Positions 23,435-31,513 of a DNA stretch of 40,840 nucleotides are shown one piece after another (positions within the stretch are counted from its first letter, which is position 1; every line of letters starts with the position of its first letter). Location: NCBI RefSeq assembly GCF_021502675.1, contig NZ_JAKFHA010000052.1, positions 1 to 40,840 on the forward strand, given 5' to 3'. This DNA is from Yinghuangia soli (GTDB taxonomy: Bacteria; Actinomycetota; Actinomycetes; Streptomycetales; Streptomycetaceae). A program made the position numbers and the translations under genes. Under the pieces are notes generated by a model, which worked only from the letters and a program-made list of their open reading frames with translations, made no database searches and was not told where the DNA came from.

Positions 23435-23721
23435 GGTGCTCCTCGGCATCGGGCGATCTGTCACGTACGACCGGGTGCTCGGAGCACGCGGTCGTACGCC
23501 AGAGGACCGGCATGTTTCTGAAACGGACTTGAAACGTTTCGATGACGTGACGGTAGGCGATAGTCCGCCCTCGGGCAAGGCATGAAGGCCCGTACTAGCG
23601 GGTTTGCTCAAGAAAACCTGGTGCTCTTCTGTTTTTGCCTCTAGGCTGCACCTCGATCACCCGGAATGAATCGTTCCAGACGGTGCGGCAGCGCGGGGAG
23701 CAGCAGCCGACGGCCAGGCGG
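23435..23721. other. Intergenic region upstream of the rhamnosidase
   Basis: About 290 bp with no supported ORF. It carries the rhamnosidase promoter side with the operator at 23531-23540. The end facing the TetR gene, which is transcribed away from it to the left stop at 23722, shows no clear terminator. Confidence 0.5.
23531..23540. promoter_or_regulatory. LacI/GalR-type operator before the rhamnosidase
   Basis: GAAACGTTTC is a perfect palindrome with the central CG typical of LacI-family sites, inside TTGAAACGTTTCGA. A partial copy, CTGAAACGG, precedes it. It differs from the CTAGCG-type operator of the LacI gene at 30422, so another regulator is expected to read it. Confidence 0.6.
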
Positions 23722-24333
23722 TCAGTCCGAGGGAAAGCTCGTGATCATCGTCACCAGTCCGTCGACGGCCCGGATCATGTCCACCTCCGGGTCGACCAGC
23801 CATTGCATCTGGAGTCCGTCTATTGCGGCGATCACCAGCCTCGCGAGCTCGTCGGCGCCGACGTCGGTGCGCGCGCGGCCGTCCGCTTGCATCGCTTCGA
23901 TGCCGCGGCGTAGCGCCCCGTGCAACCCCTGGTACCGGCGGGCGAAATAGGGGCCGGCCGGGTGCCCCGGATCCGCGGCGGACGCGGTGAGCGCCACGTA
24001 CAACCGCACGAGTCCGGGGACTCCGAGGTTGTGTTCGACGGTCCGCGTCACGGCCTCCAGGGAATCGGCCACCCCCTCGGCCGCCGCCGTGGCTTCCCGG
24101 TCCCGCTCGTCCAGCACGGCGAGGAACAGTTCCTCGCGCGTTCCGAAGTAGTGCGTGAGCCCGGTCGCCGTCAGTCCCACGCGGTCGGCGATCACGCGTA
24201 GCGACGCTTTGCGGTCGCCTTCGGCCGCCAGTACCTCCAGCGCGGTGCGCAGGATCTCTGCGCGCTTGGCCTCGCCTTTGGGATAGCGGCGGCGGGGCCC
24301 CGGGGCTTTGCGGGCGGGGTCGGTGTTCGGCAC
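23722..24333 (-). CDS. TetR-family transcriptional regulator
   Basis: The product is about 203 residues from GTG 24333; a TTG two codons earlier is also possible. The N-terminal helix-turn-helix reads RAEILRTALEVLAAEGDRKA, IADRVGLTATGLTHYFGTREELF. The C-terminal ligand domain is of the TetR_C type found in BetI-like proteins (GHPAGPYFARRYQGLHGALR). It is divergent from the solute-binding protein gene at 24455, which has an 11-bp dyad just before its start. Control of that gene is likely; the ligand is unknown. Confidence 0.82.
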   Translation of the reverse strand: MPNTDPARKAPGPRRRYPKGEAKRAEILRTALEVLAAEGDRKASLRVIADRVGLTATGLTHYFGTREELFLAVLDERDREATAAAEGVADSLEAVTRTVEHNLGVPGLVRLYVALTASAADPGHPAGPYFARRYQGLHGALRRGIEAMQADGRARTDVGADELARLVIAAIDGLQMQWLVDPEVDMIRAVDGLVTMITSFPSD

Positions 24334-24421
24334 GTCCAAACCGTAGTGCAGCAGGTTTTTGCTCGTTGCTCCGGCGCGCCCACAGCTCCCGCGATCACCC
24401 GGCCGCTCCGGCCTTCCCGGT

Positions 24422-24446
24422 TCGGTGGCGCAAGCTGCGCCACCGA
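24422..24446. promoter_or_regulatory. Perfect 11-bp dyad just before the solute-binding protein start
   Basis: TCGGTGGCGCA and TGCGCCACCGA are separated by AGC. The element ends eight bases before ATG 24455 and touches the GAGAG ribosome site. It could be the operator of the adjacent TetR or an RNA hairpin that hides the ribosome site. Confidence 0.5.
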
Positions 24447-24454
24447 GAGACTGA

Positions 24455-26083
24455 ATGGGTCCAGACACCGTGATTCTGCTTTCCCGTAAGCGTCGCGCCA
24501 TGGGGTTCGCGCTCAACGGCCGACCGATGAGGGGCCGACGCATCAGCGCACTCCTGGCAGCCTCGACGCTCGTTGCGGTCGGGGCCTGCGGCTCCGGTGG
24601 CGGCCGAGCCCCGGACGCCTTCGGTACGCCGCAGCCCGGAGGCGTCCTGCGTCTGGGGATCATCGCCGACCCGCCTGCCCTCGACCCGTTCACCGCCTCC
24701 AATTTCGCCATCGCCTGGGGCAACCTGCTCTCCGCGATCTACGACCCGCTCGTCTGGTCCGACCCCAACACCGGCACGGTCCAACCGCACATCGCCGAGA
24801 GCCTGGTCTCGGACGCCACAGCAAAGGTGTGGACCCTGACGCTGCGCCCAGGGGTCGAGTTCTCGGACGGCGCGCCGTTCGACGCTGCCGCGGTCAAGGC
24901 GAACTGGGAGCTCCACGCGGACCCCAAGACCGGCTCGTCGTACGCGTCCGGCGCCGTCGGGCTTCGCCTCACTGTCGCCGACCCGCTCCATCTCGCGATC
25001 GAACTGCCAAGTCCGAACGCCAACTTCGATCGCGCGGTGGCCAGCGGACTGAACTACATCGCATCGCCACGTGCACTCGGCGATCTGGCCGCCTTGCGCG
25101 TCGATCCGGTGGGTGCAGGGCCGTTCGTGCTGGCCGCCCGAGAACCGGGCAAGAGCCTGACCCTGCGCCGGAACCCGAGGTACTGGCAGCCCGGGCGGCC
25201 CCTTCTCGACGAGATCGATGCCCGCGTGCAGGCACCGGGAACCACCGTTTCCACGGCGATCGATGCGGGCGATGTCGACCTGGGGGAGATCACCGATCCG
25301 GCCGTCGCGGACGCCGCCAAGCGCATGGGGCTCGGGACGTTGGGGCTCAACCTGAACGGCGGGCTCATGGTCGTCTTCAACACCCGGCGACCGCCGTTCG
25401 ACGACCCCGCGGCCCGGCAGGCCGTGGTGGACAGCCTCAGCGCCGGCGAGATCAACGAGCGCTTCCACGAAGGGGCCGGTACGCCCGCGAACGGGATCTT
25501 CGACTCTGCCTCTTCGCTGGCGAACCTCCAGTTGAGGCCGCGTGAGAACGACGCCGACCAGGCCCGGCAGGCGTTCGAACGCCTGACCGCCGCGGGAACC
25601 CGGCCGCTGGAGTTCTCGTTCATGACGACGGGCAGCACGCCCGGCACCCTGGAGCCCGAGACGCTCTACATGCAGCAGCAAGTCCAGCGCTTTGCCGGCG
25701 TGAAGATGCATGCCGAGAGCGTCGACGTGGTGACGCTGACACGGCGGCTGATCACCGGCGACTTCGACATGGCGCTGTCGGCCTTGTGGATGAACGATCC
25801 GGAGCCGAGCCTGTTCGACTTCCTGCGCCCGGGAAGCCCGGCGAACATCACCGGATACAGCGATCCCCAGGTCACCGAGGCGATGACCGCGGCACGGCTG
25901 AGCACCCGGACCGACCAGCGGTCCGAGGCATACACCAAAGTGCAGGTCCAGTTGAACAAGGATCTGCCGTTCTGGGTCTACCAGGAGGCGGTGAACACGG
26001 TCGTGTTCGGCCGCAAGGTGACCGGCATCCAGGTCATGGGCGACGGCGTCGTGCTGTTCGACCGCATCGGCTTCCGCGGTTAG
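24455..26083 (+). CDS. ABC transporter family-5 solute-binding lipoprotein
   Basis: The product (542 residues) carries a lipoprotein signal with lipobox VGAC (Cys near residue 45) after MRGRRISALLAASTLVAV. The mature part is an SBP_bac_5 protein (oligopeptide/nickel/dipeptide class): GVLRLGIIADPPALDPFTAS, WTLTLRPGVEFSDGAPFDAAAVKANWE, GAGPFVLAAREPGKSLTLRRNPRYW. The N-terminal end is uncertain: ATG 24455 has GAGAG upstream; ATG 24500 and 24527 have none but would give more normal signal lengths. No permease or ATPase genes lie nearby, so it must use a distant transporter or act as an orphan binding protein. It is divergent from a TetR gene. Confidence 0.85.
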   Translation: MGPDTVILLSRKRRAMGFALNGRPMRGRRISALLAASTLVAVGACGSGGGRAPDAFGTPQPGGVLRLGIIADPPALDPFTASNFAIAWGNLLSAIYDPLVWSDPNTGTVQPHIAESLVSDATAKVWTLTLRPGVEFSDGAPFDAAAVKANWELHADPKTGSSYASGAVGLRLTVADPLHLAIELPSPNANFDRAVASGLNYIASPRALGDLAALRVDPVGAGPFVLAAREPGKSLTLRRNPRYWQPGRPLLDEIDARVQAPGTTVSTAIDAGDVDLGEITDPAVADAAKRMGLGTLGLNLNGGLMVVFNTRRPPFDDPAARQAVVDSLSAGEINERFHEGAGTPANGIFDSASSLANLQLRPRENDADQARQAFERLTAAGTRPLEFSFMTTGSTPGTLEPETLYMQQQVQRFAGVKMHAESVDVVTLTRRLITGDFDMALSALWMNDPEPSLFDFLRPGSPANITGYSDPQVTEAMTAARLSTRTDQRSEAYTKVQVQLNKDLPFWVYQEAVNTVVFGRKVTGIQVMGDGVVLFDRIGFRG

Positions 26084-26095
26084 TACTACGCAGCG

Positions 26096-26149
26096 CGCGT
26101 GTGCCGGGGTGCGGGGCCCACCGCAGCAGCGGTGGCCCCGGCACACGCG
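26096..26149. terminator. Bidirectional terminator between the two solute-binding protein genes
   Basis: CGCGTGTGCCGGGG (26096-26109) pairs perfectly with 26136-26149; an inner stem CCACCGC-AGCA-GCGGTGG adds to it. It lies 12 bp after one gene and 24 bp after the convergent one. Confidence 0.85.
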
Positions 26150-26173
26150 GACGTCTCGCGGCGGCTGACGCCG

Positions 26174-27781
26174 TCAGCCCTTGAGGCCGAGCCGGTCCAT
26201 GAAGACGACGCCGGCGTTGTAGTGCTCGATGCCGGTCACCTTGCTGCTGTGGATCACACCGGTGTCCGACTCGGCGTACGCCCACAGCGGGACGTCGGCG
26301 ACGATCGCCTTCTGCAGTTCGCCGTAGGCCTGCTTGCGGACCGCCGGATCGGTGCTTGCCCGGCCTGCGGCGAGGGCGGCGTCGGCCTGCGGGTTGTTCC
26401 AGCCGCTGAGGTTGAACAGGCTCTGCGACTGCCAGTAGCCGTACAGCATGGGCTCCGGGTCGACCGCCCAGATCTGTGTGAGGGTCGCCTGGTAGTCCCG
26501 CTGGACCGCGTACTTGGCGATGTACTGCCCGATCTCCAACGGCTCGATCCGCATCGAGACGTTCTTGAACTCCTTCAAGCGGCTCTGCATGAACTCGGCG
26601 ACCGCGACGGACGAAGGGTTCTGCGGGACCAGGTAGGAGAAGTCGACCTTCTTGCCCTCCGCGGCCAGTTCGTCGAGCAGCCGCTGTGCCTCGGCCTTGT
26701 CCTGGGCCGGCTGGACGACTGCCGGGTCGGCGAACGGGCCGCCTGCGGTGAACACGCTCTTTGCCGGGGTGTACCCGTTATTGAGCGTCTTCGGGATCTC
26801 GGCCGGGTCCAACGCCAGCGTGATCGCCTTGCGGGCGCGGACGTCGTCGAACGGCGCCTTGCGGAGGTTGAACTGCACGATCTGGCCGCCGTCGGTCTTG
26901 AACGGAGCCAGGTTCAGCTCCTTGCCGGCCTGTTCGAGGACGCGGCCGTCGGAGCTGATGAACAGGTCCGCCTGCCCGGACTTGACGGTGTTGTACTGCT
27001 GCTTGATGTCCGGGATGCTCTTGATCGACAGCTGGTCGAGCTTGGGCAGGCCCTTGTCCTTCTGCCAGTAGTTCGGATTGCGCGTGAAGGTCTGCTCGGA
27101 TCCCCGTACCCAGTTCGAGAGCACGAACGGACCCGCGCCGATCGGCTCGGAGCCGTACTTTTCCGGCCCCTTCGCGATGGCGGACGGCGCCATGATGTAC
27201 GTCAGTTCGGTTGCGATCGCACGGTCGAGGTTGGGGTTGGGCGCGCCGACCGGGGTGAGCTTCACGGTCGTGCTGTCCACGACCTCGGTCTTGATCCCGA
27301 TGGCGACGGCGATGTGCACGGAACGGGTCGCCGGGTTCGCGTGCGTGTCGTAATTGGCCTTGACCGCCGCGGCGTCGAACGGGGTGCCGTCGCTGAAGAC
27401 GACGCCCGGCCGCAGCTTCATGGTCCAGGTCGCACCGTTGTCGGCGGTGGTCAGCGACTCGCCGAGGTGCGGAGCGACCGACCGGGTCTTGGTGTCGAGG
27501 TAGAAGAGCGGGTCGTACAAGGCCGCCATGCGCGGCTCGTCCGCCAAGGCGACGTTGGACACGCGGAAGGGGTCGAGGGTCGCCGAATCCTGGACGGCCA
27601 GCATCGTCATCTTGCCGCCGGACTTCGCCGGGGCGGAAGCGTCGCCGCCGCCCTTGCCGGTGCTGCCGCCCCCGCAGGCGCCGGCGGTCAGGGCCAGTGC
27701 GGCCACCAGGCCGGCCGCGGCGAAGGCGCGCATCGGGGTGCGCCGGTGGGATGTGCTCGGTGCCATGGGTCTTGCTGCCAC
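26174..27781 (-). CDS. ABC transporter family-5 solute-binding lipoprotein
   Basis: The start is taken as GTG 27781, with GGAGG eight bases upstream; ATG 27766 is the alternative. The 535-residue product has a lipobox TAGAC after MRAFAAAGLVAALAL and a Gly/Ser/Lys-rich tether. The mature part is SBP_bac_5: ATLDPFRVSNVALADEPRMA, WTMKLRPGVVFSDGTPFDAAAVKANYD, GAGPFVLSNWVRGSEQTFTRNPNYW. It is clearly related to the convergent neighbour at 24455 (shared PFDAAAVKAN, DPEP and final G-[FL]-[RK]-G pattern), so one probably arose by duplication. No permease genes are in view. The promoter carries the GTA-N6-ACGT-type operator found also at 34749 and 38825. Confidence 0.87.
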   Translation of the reverse strand: MAARPMAPSTSHRRTPMRAFAAAGLVAALALTAGACGGGSTGKGGGDASAPAKSGGKMTMLAVQDSATLDPFRVSNVALADEPRMAALYDPLFYLDTKTRSVAPHLGESLTTADNGATWTMKLRPGVVFSDGTPFDAAAVKANYDTHANPATRSVHIAVAIGIKTEVVDSTTVKLTPVGAPNPNLDRAIATELTYIMAPSAIAKGPEKYGSEPIGAGPFVLSNWVRGSEQTFTRNPNYWQKDKGLPKLDQLSIKSIPDIKQQYNTVKSGQADLFISSDGRVLEQAGKELNLAPFKTDGGQIVQFNLRKAPFDDVRARKAITLALDPAEIPKTLNNGYTPAKSVFTAGGPFADPAVVQPAQDKAEAQRLLDELAAEGKKVDFSYLVPQNPSSVAVAEFMQSRLKEFKNVSMRIEPLEIGQYIAKYAVQRDYQATLTQIWAVDPEPMLYGYWQSQSLFNLSGWNNPQADAALAAGRASTDPAVRKQAYGELQKAIVADVPLWAYAESDTGVIHSSKVTGIEHYNAGVVFMDRLGLKG

Positions 27782-27868
27782 GCGCGGTGCCTCCTGAAAA
27801 CGGGTGGGTGCAGCCGGAGGGGACGCCTCGACGGCGATGCCGTGCAGTCGCGGCACGGGGTGAGACAT

Positions 27869-27887
27869 ATTTAACGTAAGGCATACG
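27869..27887 (-). promoter_or_regulatory. Operator fused to -10, before the solute-binding protein gene
   Basis: On the minus strand: CGTATGCCTTACGTTAAAT. The 13-bp CGTA-N5-TACG dyad runs straight into a TTAAAT -10 element, about 90 bp before the GTG. The same layout occurs at 34749-34767 and 38807-38825. Confidence 0.6.
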
Positions 27888-27928
27888 CATTTACTAGAGG
27901 CCCTTGCCGACCGGCGCCGGAAACGACG

Positions 27929-27971
27929 GGTGCCCGGCGGCTCCTCGTCATGCGAGGAGCCGCCGGGCACC
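27929..27971 (-). terminator. Terminator of the GH3 gene
   Basis: A perfect 19-bp stem (27929-27947 with 27953-27971, GGTGCCCGGCGGCTCCTCG side) and a TCATG loop. It starts 19 bp past the GH3 stop codon and separates it from the promoter of the solute-binding protein gene. Confidence 0.9.
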
Positions 27972-27989
27972 AGGAAGGGGCAGGCGGTA

Positions 27990-30236
27990 TCAGCCTTCGT
28001 GTGACAGGGCGACCAGGTCGTCGAGGTGCTCGGTGGTGACGAGGTGGCCGACGAAGCCGACGAACTGGCGCATGGGCATGGAGTCGACCATGCGCATCAT
28101 GCGGGCGTTCTCCTCGGCTTCCTCGGGGCTCAGTTCGGGCATGCCCTGGCTCAGCTTGTCCAGAAGCTTCGGGCCTATGACCGGGTGTGTGAACCAGTCG
28201 TTGACCGTCGAGTCCAGGGACAGCGGCTGGGTGATGACGTCCCCGGCAAGCGTGAGCGTGGTCTCGGCGACGATGTCCGCGGCGTCGCGGCCGACCTGGA
28301 CACGGTACTCGCCGCCGGCGACGACCCAGCCTCCCCGGACGATGTCGTAGTAGGCGAAAGCCCTTCGGTCGAGGCTCAGTTCGACGGTCCGCGACTCCCC
28401 GGGCCGCAGAGCGACCTTGGTGAACGCGCGCAGTTCCCGGGTGGGTCGGCGCACGGGGCCGGCGGTCGTGGCGACATAGACCTGCACGACGTGCTTTCCG
28501 GGACGCCCGCCGGTGTTGGCCACGGTGACGGACACGGTCGCGGTGTCGTCACCGGCGAGCACCGCGGAGACGTCGCGGGTCTCGAACGTGGTGTAGCTCA
28601 GGCCGTGCCCGAACGGGTAGCGGACCGGCAGATCGATGCTGTTGTAGTGCCGGTAGCCGACCATCACGCCCTCCCCGTAGCGCACTTGCAGGTTCTCGCC
28701 GGGGAAGTTCAGGTAGCTCGGATTGTCCTGCAGGCGCACCGGGATGGTCTCGGCGAGATGCCCGGACGGGTTCGCAGCGCCGAACAGGATGTCAGCGATG
28801 GCTTCACCGCCGGCCTGCCCCAGCAGCCAGCCCTCGACGATGGCATCGACGTCGTCGTGCCAGCCCTCGAGGGAGATCACGCCGCCGTTGGACAGGACGA
28901 CCACCGTACGTGCTGCGACGGCAGCGACCGCGCGGATGACGTCCACCTGGGCGGAGGGCAGATCGAGGGTCTCGCGGTCGAAGCCCTCGGATTCGTCGCG
29001 TTCGGCCAGGCCCGCGAACACCACGGCGACCTCGGCCTTCCGCGCCGCGTCGACCGCCTCGGTGAGCAGTGCCTCGGCATCCGCGGACGCGTCGAGGGCG
29101 AAGCCGCGGGCGTAGGAGACGGCACGGCCCTCATCCGCGGCGAGGGAGCGAATGGCGTCCACGGCAGCAGGCTTGCGGGTGGCGTTGATGTGCGAGCTGC
29201 CGCCGCCCTGGAACCGCGATGCCGCAGCGAACTCCCCGATTACGGCGATGCGTGTGTCCAGGGCGAGCGGGAGTACTCCGCCGTCGTTCTTGAGCAGGAC
29301 CACGCACTCCGCGGCGAGTTCCCGGGCCAGGGCGTGATGCTCCTCTTCGTCCTCCTCGAGGCCGTTCGTCGCGTCGGCGACCAGGTCGGTCAAGGCGACT
29401 ACGCGGCCCACTGCCCGGTCCACGGCCGCCTCGTCCAGGGACCCGTCGCGGACCGCCTCGACGATCTTGGCCGGTCCGGTGCCGTCGTCGGCCGGCATGG
29501 CCAGGTCCAGGCCCGCGGCCAACGCCGCCACCCGGTCGCCGACCGCACCCCAGTCGGACACCACCAGGCCCTGGAAGCCCCACTCGTCGCGCAGCACTTC
29601 GGTCAGCAGCCACCGGTTCTCGGAGGCCGGCACGCCGTTGATCCGGTTGTAGGCGCACATCACGGTCGCGGGCCGGGCCTCGGTGACGACGCGCTCGAAG
29701 GCGGGGAAGTAGATCTCGCGCAGCGCGCGTTCGTCCACGTCGGCGCTGACCCGCATGCGTTCGTGTTCCTGGTTGTTGGCCGCGAAGTGCTTGACCGAGG
29801 CGCCGACGCCCCCGGCCTGCATGGCCTTCACGTGGGCTGCGGCCAGGACGCCGGACAGCAGCGGGTCCTCGGAGTAGTACTCGAAGTTCCGGCCGCAGAG
29901 CGGAGAGCGCTTGATGTTGACGCCCGGGCCGAGCACGACGTGGATGCCGTACGCCCGGGCCTCGCGCGCGACGGCCGCACCGACCCGGGCGGCGACCTCG
30001 GGATCCCAGCTGGAGCCGACGGCGACTGCCGGCGGGAAGCAGGTGGCCGGGAGGCTGTTGTTCACGCCCAGGTGGTCTGCCGCGGCGTCCGGCGGCCGGA
30101 CACCGTGCGGTCCGTCGACCAGCACGATCGACGGGATGCCCGCGTGCTCGATGGGCCGGGTCGTGCTGAAGTCCCGGCCGGTGAGCAGTGCGGCCTTCTC
30201 TTCGAGGCTGAGGGATTCGGGAGTGGCGTCGGGCAC
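27990..30236 (-). CDS. GH3 beta-glucosidase-type glycoside hydrolase
   Basis: The start is GTG 30236, with GAAAGG eight bases upstream; product 748 residues. The N-terminal TIM-like domain has LVDGPHGVRPPD, KHFAANNQEHERM (the KH-acid/His motif) and the nucleophile Asp in GLVVSDWGAV. The (alpha/beta)6 sandwich follows (VVLLKNDGGVLPL, RFQGGGSSHIN), then a fibronectin-III-like domain ending in HVVQVYVATT and the family closing region. There is no signal peptide, so it acts on imported beta-glucosides or other beta-linked sugars. The last 70 residues (VIGPKLLDKLSQGMPELSPEE...) form a helical tail beyond the usual end. It is divergent from a LacI regulator and shares its operators. Confidence 0.92.
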   Translation of the reverse strand: MPDATPESLSLEEKAALLTGRDFSTTRPIEHAGIPSIVLVDGPHGVRPPDAAADHLGVNNSLPATCFPPAVAVGSSWDPEVAARVGAAVAREARAYGIHVVLGPGVNIKRSPLCGRNFEYYSEDPLLSGVLAAAHVKAMQAGGVGASVKHFAANNQEHERMRVSADVDERALREIYFPAFERVVTEARPATVMCAYNRINGVPASENRWLLTEVLRDEWGFQGLVVSDWGAVGDRVAALAAGLDLAMPADDGTGPAKIVEAVRDGSLDEAAVDRAVGRVVALTDLVADATNGLEEDEEEHHALARELAAECVVLLKNDGGVLPLALDTRIAVIGEFAAASRFQGGGSSHINATRKPAAVDAIRSLAADEGRAVSYARGFALDASADAEALLTEAVDAARKAEVAVVFAGLAERDESEGFDRETLDLPSAQVDVIRAVAAVAARTVVVLSNGGVISLEGWHDDVDAIVEGWLLGQAGGEAIADILFGAANPSGHLAETIPVRLQDNPSYLNFPGENLQVRYGEGVMVGYRHYNSIDLPVRYPFGHGLSYTTFETRDVSAVLAGDDTATVSVTVANTGGRPGKHVVQVYVATTAGPVRRPTRELRAFTKVALRPGESRTVELSLDRRAFAYYDIVRGGWVVAGGEYRVQVGRDAADIVAETTLTLAGDVITQPLSLDSTVNDWFTHPVIGPKLLDKLSQGMPELSPEEAEENARMMRMVDSMPMRQFVGFVGHLVTTEHLDDLVALSHEG

Positions 30237-30337
30237 CAGGGGTCCTTTCGAGGCGGGCGGCAGCCTTGCGCCCGGCAAGGCCCGAAGCGGCGCGATCGGC
30301 CGGGCGTCACCCGGCGCCGGGTGCTTTCCAGCACAAG

Positions 30338-30351
30338 CTAGCGCGCGCTAG
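30338..30351. promoter_or_regulatory. LacI operator O1 (GH3-LacI intergenic)
   Basis: CTAGCGCGCGCTAG is a perfect 14-bp palindrome with the LacI-family central CG. It lies about 100 bp before the GH3 start. Confidence 0.7.
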
Positions 30352-30382
30352 TACATGGTGCGACGTACGTTATGCTGCGGAA

Positions 30383-30396
30383 CTAGCACGCGCAAG
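30383..30396. promoter_or_regulatory. LacI operator O2 (GH3-LacI intergenic)
   Basis: CTAGCACGCGCAAG matches O1 at 12 of 14 positions and its centre lies 45 bp from that of O1, about four helical turns. It ends 25 bp before the LacI GTG, fit for autorepression. Confidence 0.6.
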
Positions 30397-30421
30397 CAGC
30401 TCAGCAGAACAAGGGGGATCC

Positions 30422-31465
30422 GTGCCCAAACCGGCACCGGCACGCCGGGTCACCGCGGCGGACATCGCCCAGGCCGTCGGCGTCTCCCGCGCCACGGTCG
30501 GCTTCGTGCTGAACAACACCCCGGGCCAGACGATCTCCGAAGGCACGCGGACCCGGGTCCGCGAAGCGGCCGCCCGGCTCGGCTACCGCCCGAACAAGGC
30601 CGCGACCGCGCTGGCCGGCGGTCGCAGCCGGATCGTGCTCCTGATGCTGCCGGACTGGCCCGCCGACTTCAGCATGCGCACCTACCTCGAGGAGGCGTCC
30701 CGCGCGCTGGACGAAGCGGGGTACTCGCTGGTGACGCAGACCCACTCGGCCGCCCGCATGGCCCGCCCGCTCTGGGAGGCGCTGAACCCTGATGTCGTGG
30801 TCGGCTGGGCCCGCTTCGAGGACCAGGACGTCGCGTCCATGCGGGCGGCCGGCATCACCCGCATCGTGCCGGGCCCGGACGCGCAGGTCCCGCTCGACGA
30901 GGCTCCCGGTGTCGGCGACGGAGCACGCCTGCAAGTGGACCACCTGTACGACCTGGGCCACCGCCGACTCGCCTTCGCGGCAGCGGCAGACCCCCGCATC
31001 GCCGACCTGGTGGGGGCACGGGCGTCGGCCGCGCAGGACCGGGCCGTCATCCGCGGCGCCGAACTGCGGGACGTGCGCGCGGTGGGGGACGCGGCCTGCT
31101 CGGCGGCCGAGGCGGTGCGCGCGTGGCATGAGGCCGGGGTCACCGGGATCGTCGCGTACAACGACGAAGTCGCCGCGGCCCTGGTGGGCGCGGCGGTCCG
31201 GGCCGGCCTCCGGGTCCCGCAGGACCTGGCGGTGATCGGACACGACGACAGCCCGCTGGCGGCGCTGTTCGTGCCGTCGCTGTCGAGCGTGCGCATGGAC
31301 GCGGTGCGGGCCGGCCGATTCCTTGCCGAGGTGGCCTTGCGGGAAGCGGAGGGCCGGCCCCTGTCGCCGCTGCGCTACGAGCCCGACACGCGCCTGGTCG
31401 TCCGCGAGTCCACGGCCGCCGGTGCCGCCGCGGGGATCGACGAAGCCGGTGCGGACGACGCCTGA
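30422..31465 (+). CDS. LacI-family repressor, probably of the GH3 gene
   Basis: The start is GTG 30422 with AAGGGGG upstream; product 347 residues. Residues 9-60 form the LacI helix-turn-helix and hinge: RVTAADIAQAVGVSRATVGFVLNN, GYRPNKAATALAGGRS. The sensor domain shows [46 protein letters not shown] and VIGHDDSPLAALFVPSLSSV, as in sugar-binding LacI members. It should bind the two CTAGC(G/A)CGCGC operators in the shared promoter and be released by a sugar from the GH3 pathway. Confidence 0.9.
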   Translation: MPKPAPARRVTAADIAQAVGVSRATVGFVLNNTPGQTISEGTRTRVREAAARLGYRPNKAATALAGGRSRIVLLMLPDWPADFSMRTYLEEASRALDEAGYSLVTQTHSAARMARPLWEALNPDVVVGWARFEDQDVASMRAAGITRIVPGPDAQVPLDEAPGVGDGARLQVDHLYDLGHRRLAFAAAADPRIADLVGARASAAQDRAVIRGAELRDVRAVGDAACSAAEAVRAWHEAGVTGIVAYNDEVAAALVGAAVRAGLRVPQDLAVIGHDDSPLAALFVPSLSSVRMDAVRAGRFLAEVALREAEGRPLSPLRYEPDTRLVVRESTAAGAAAGIDEAGADDA

Positions 31466-31473
31466 CGCACGCC

Positions 31474-31505
31474 GGGGCGGCGCGGCGCACGGGCCGCGCC
31501 ACCCC
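31474..31505. terminator. Hairpin between convergent LacI and monooxygenase genes
   Basis: GGGGCGGCGCGGC (31474-31486) pairs with GCCGCGCCACCCC (31493-31505) with one mismatch; six-base loop. It lies in the 48-bp gap and can serve both genes. Confidence 0.65.
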
Positions 31506-31513
31506 GGGACGGG

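Noticed and set aside
28026-30341. Plus-strand frame of 771 codons over the GH3 gene
   Set aside because: Antisense shadow; the GH3 signatures and codon bias are on the minus strand.
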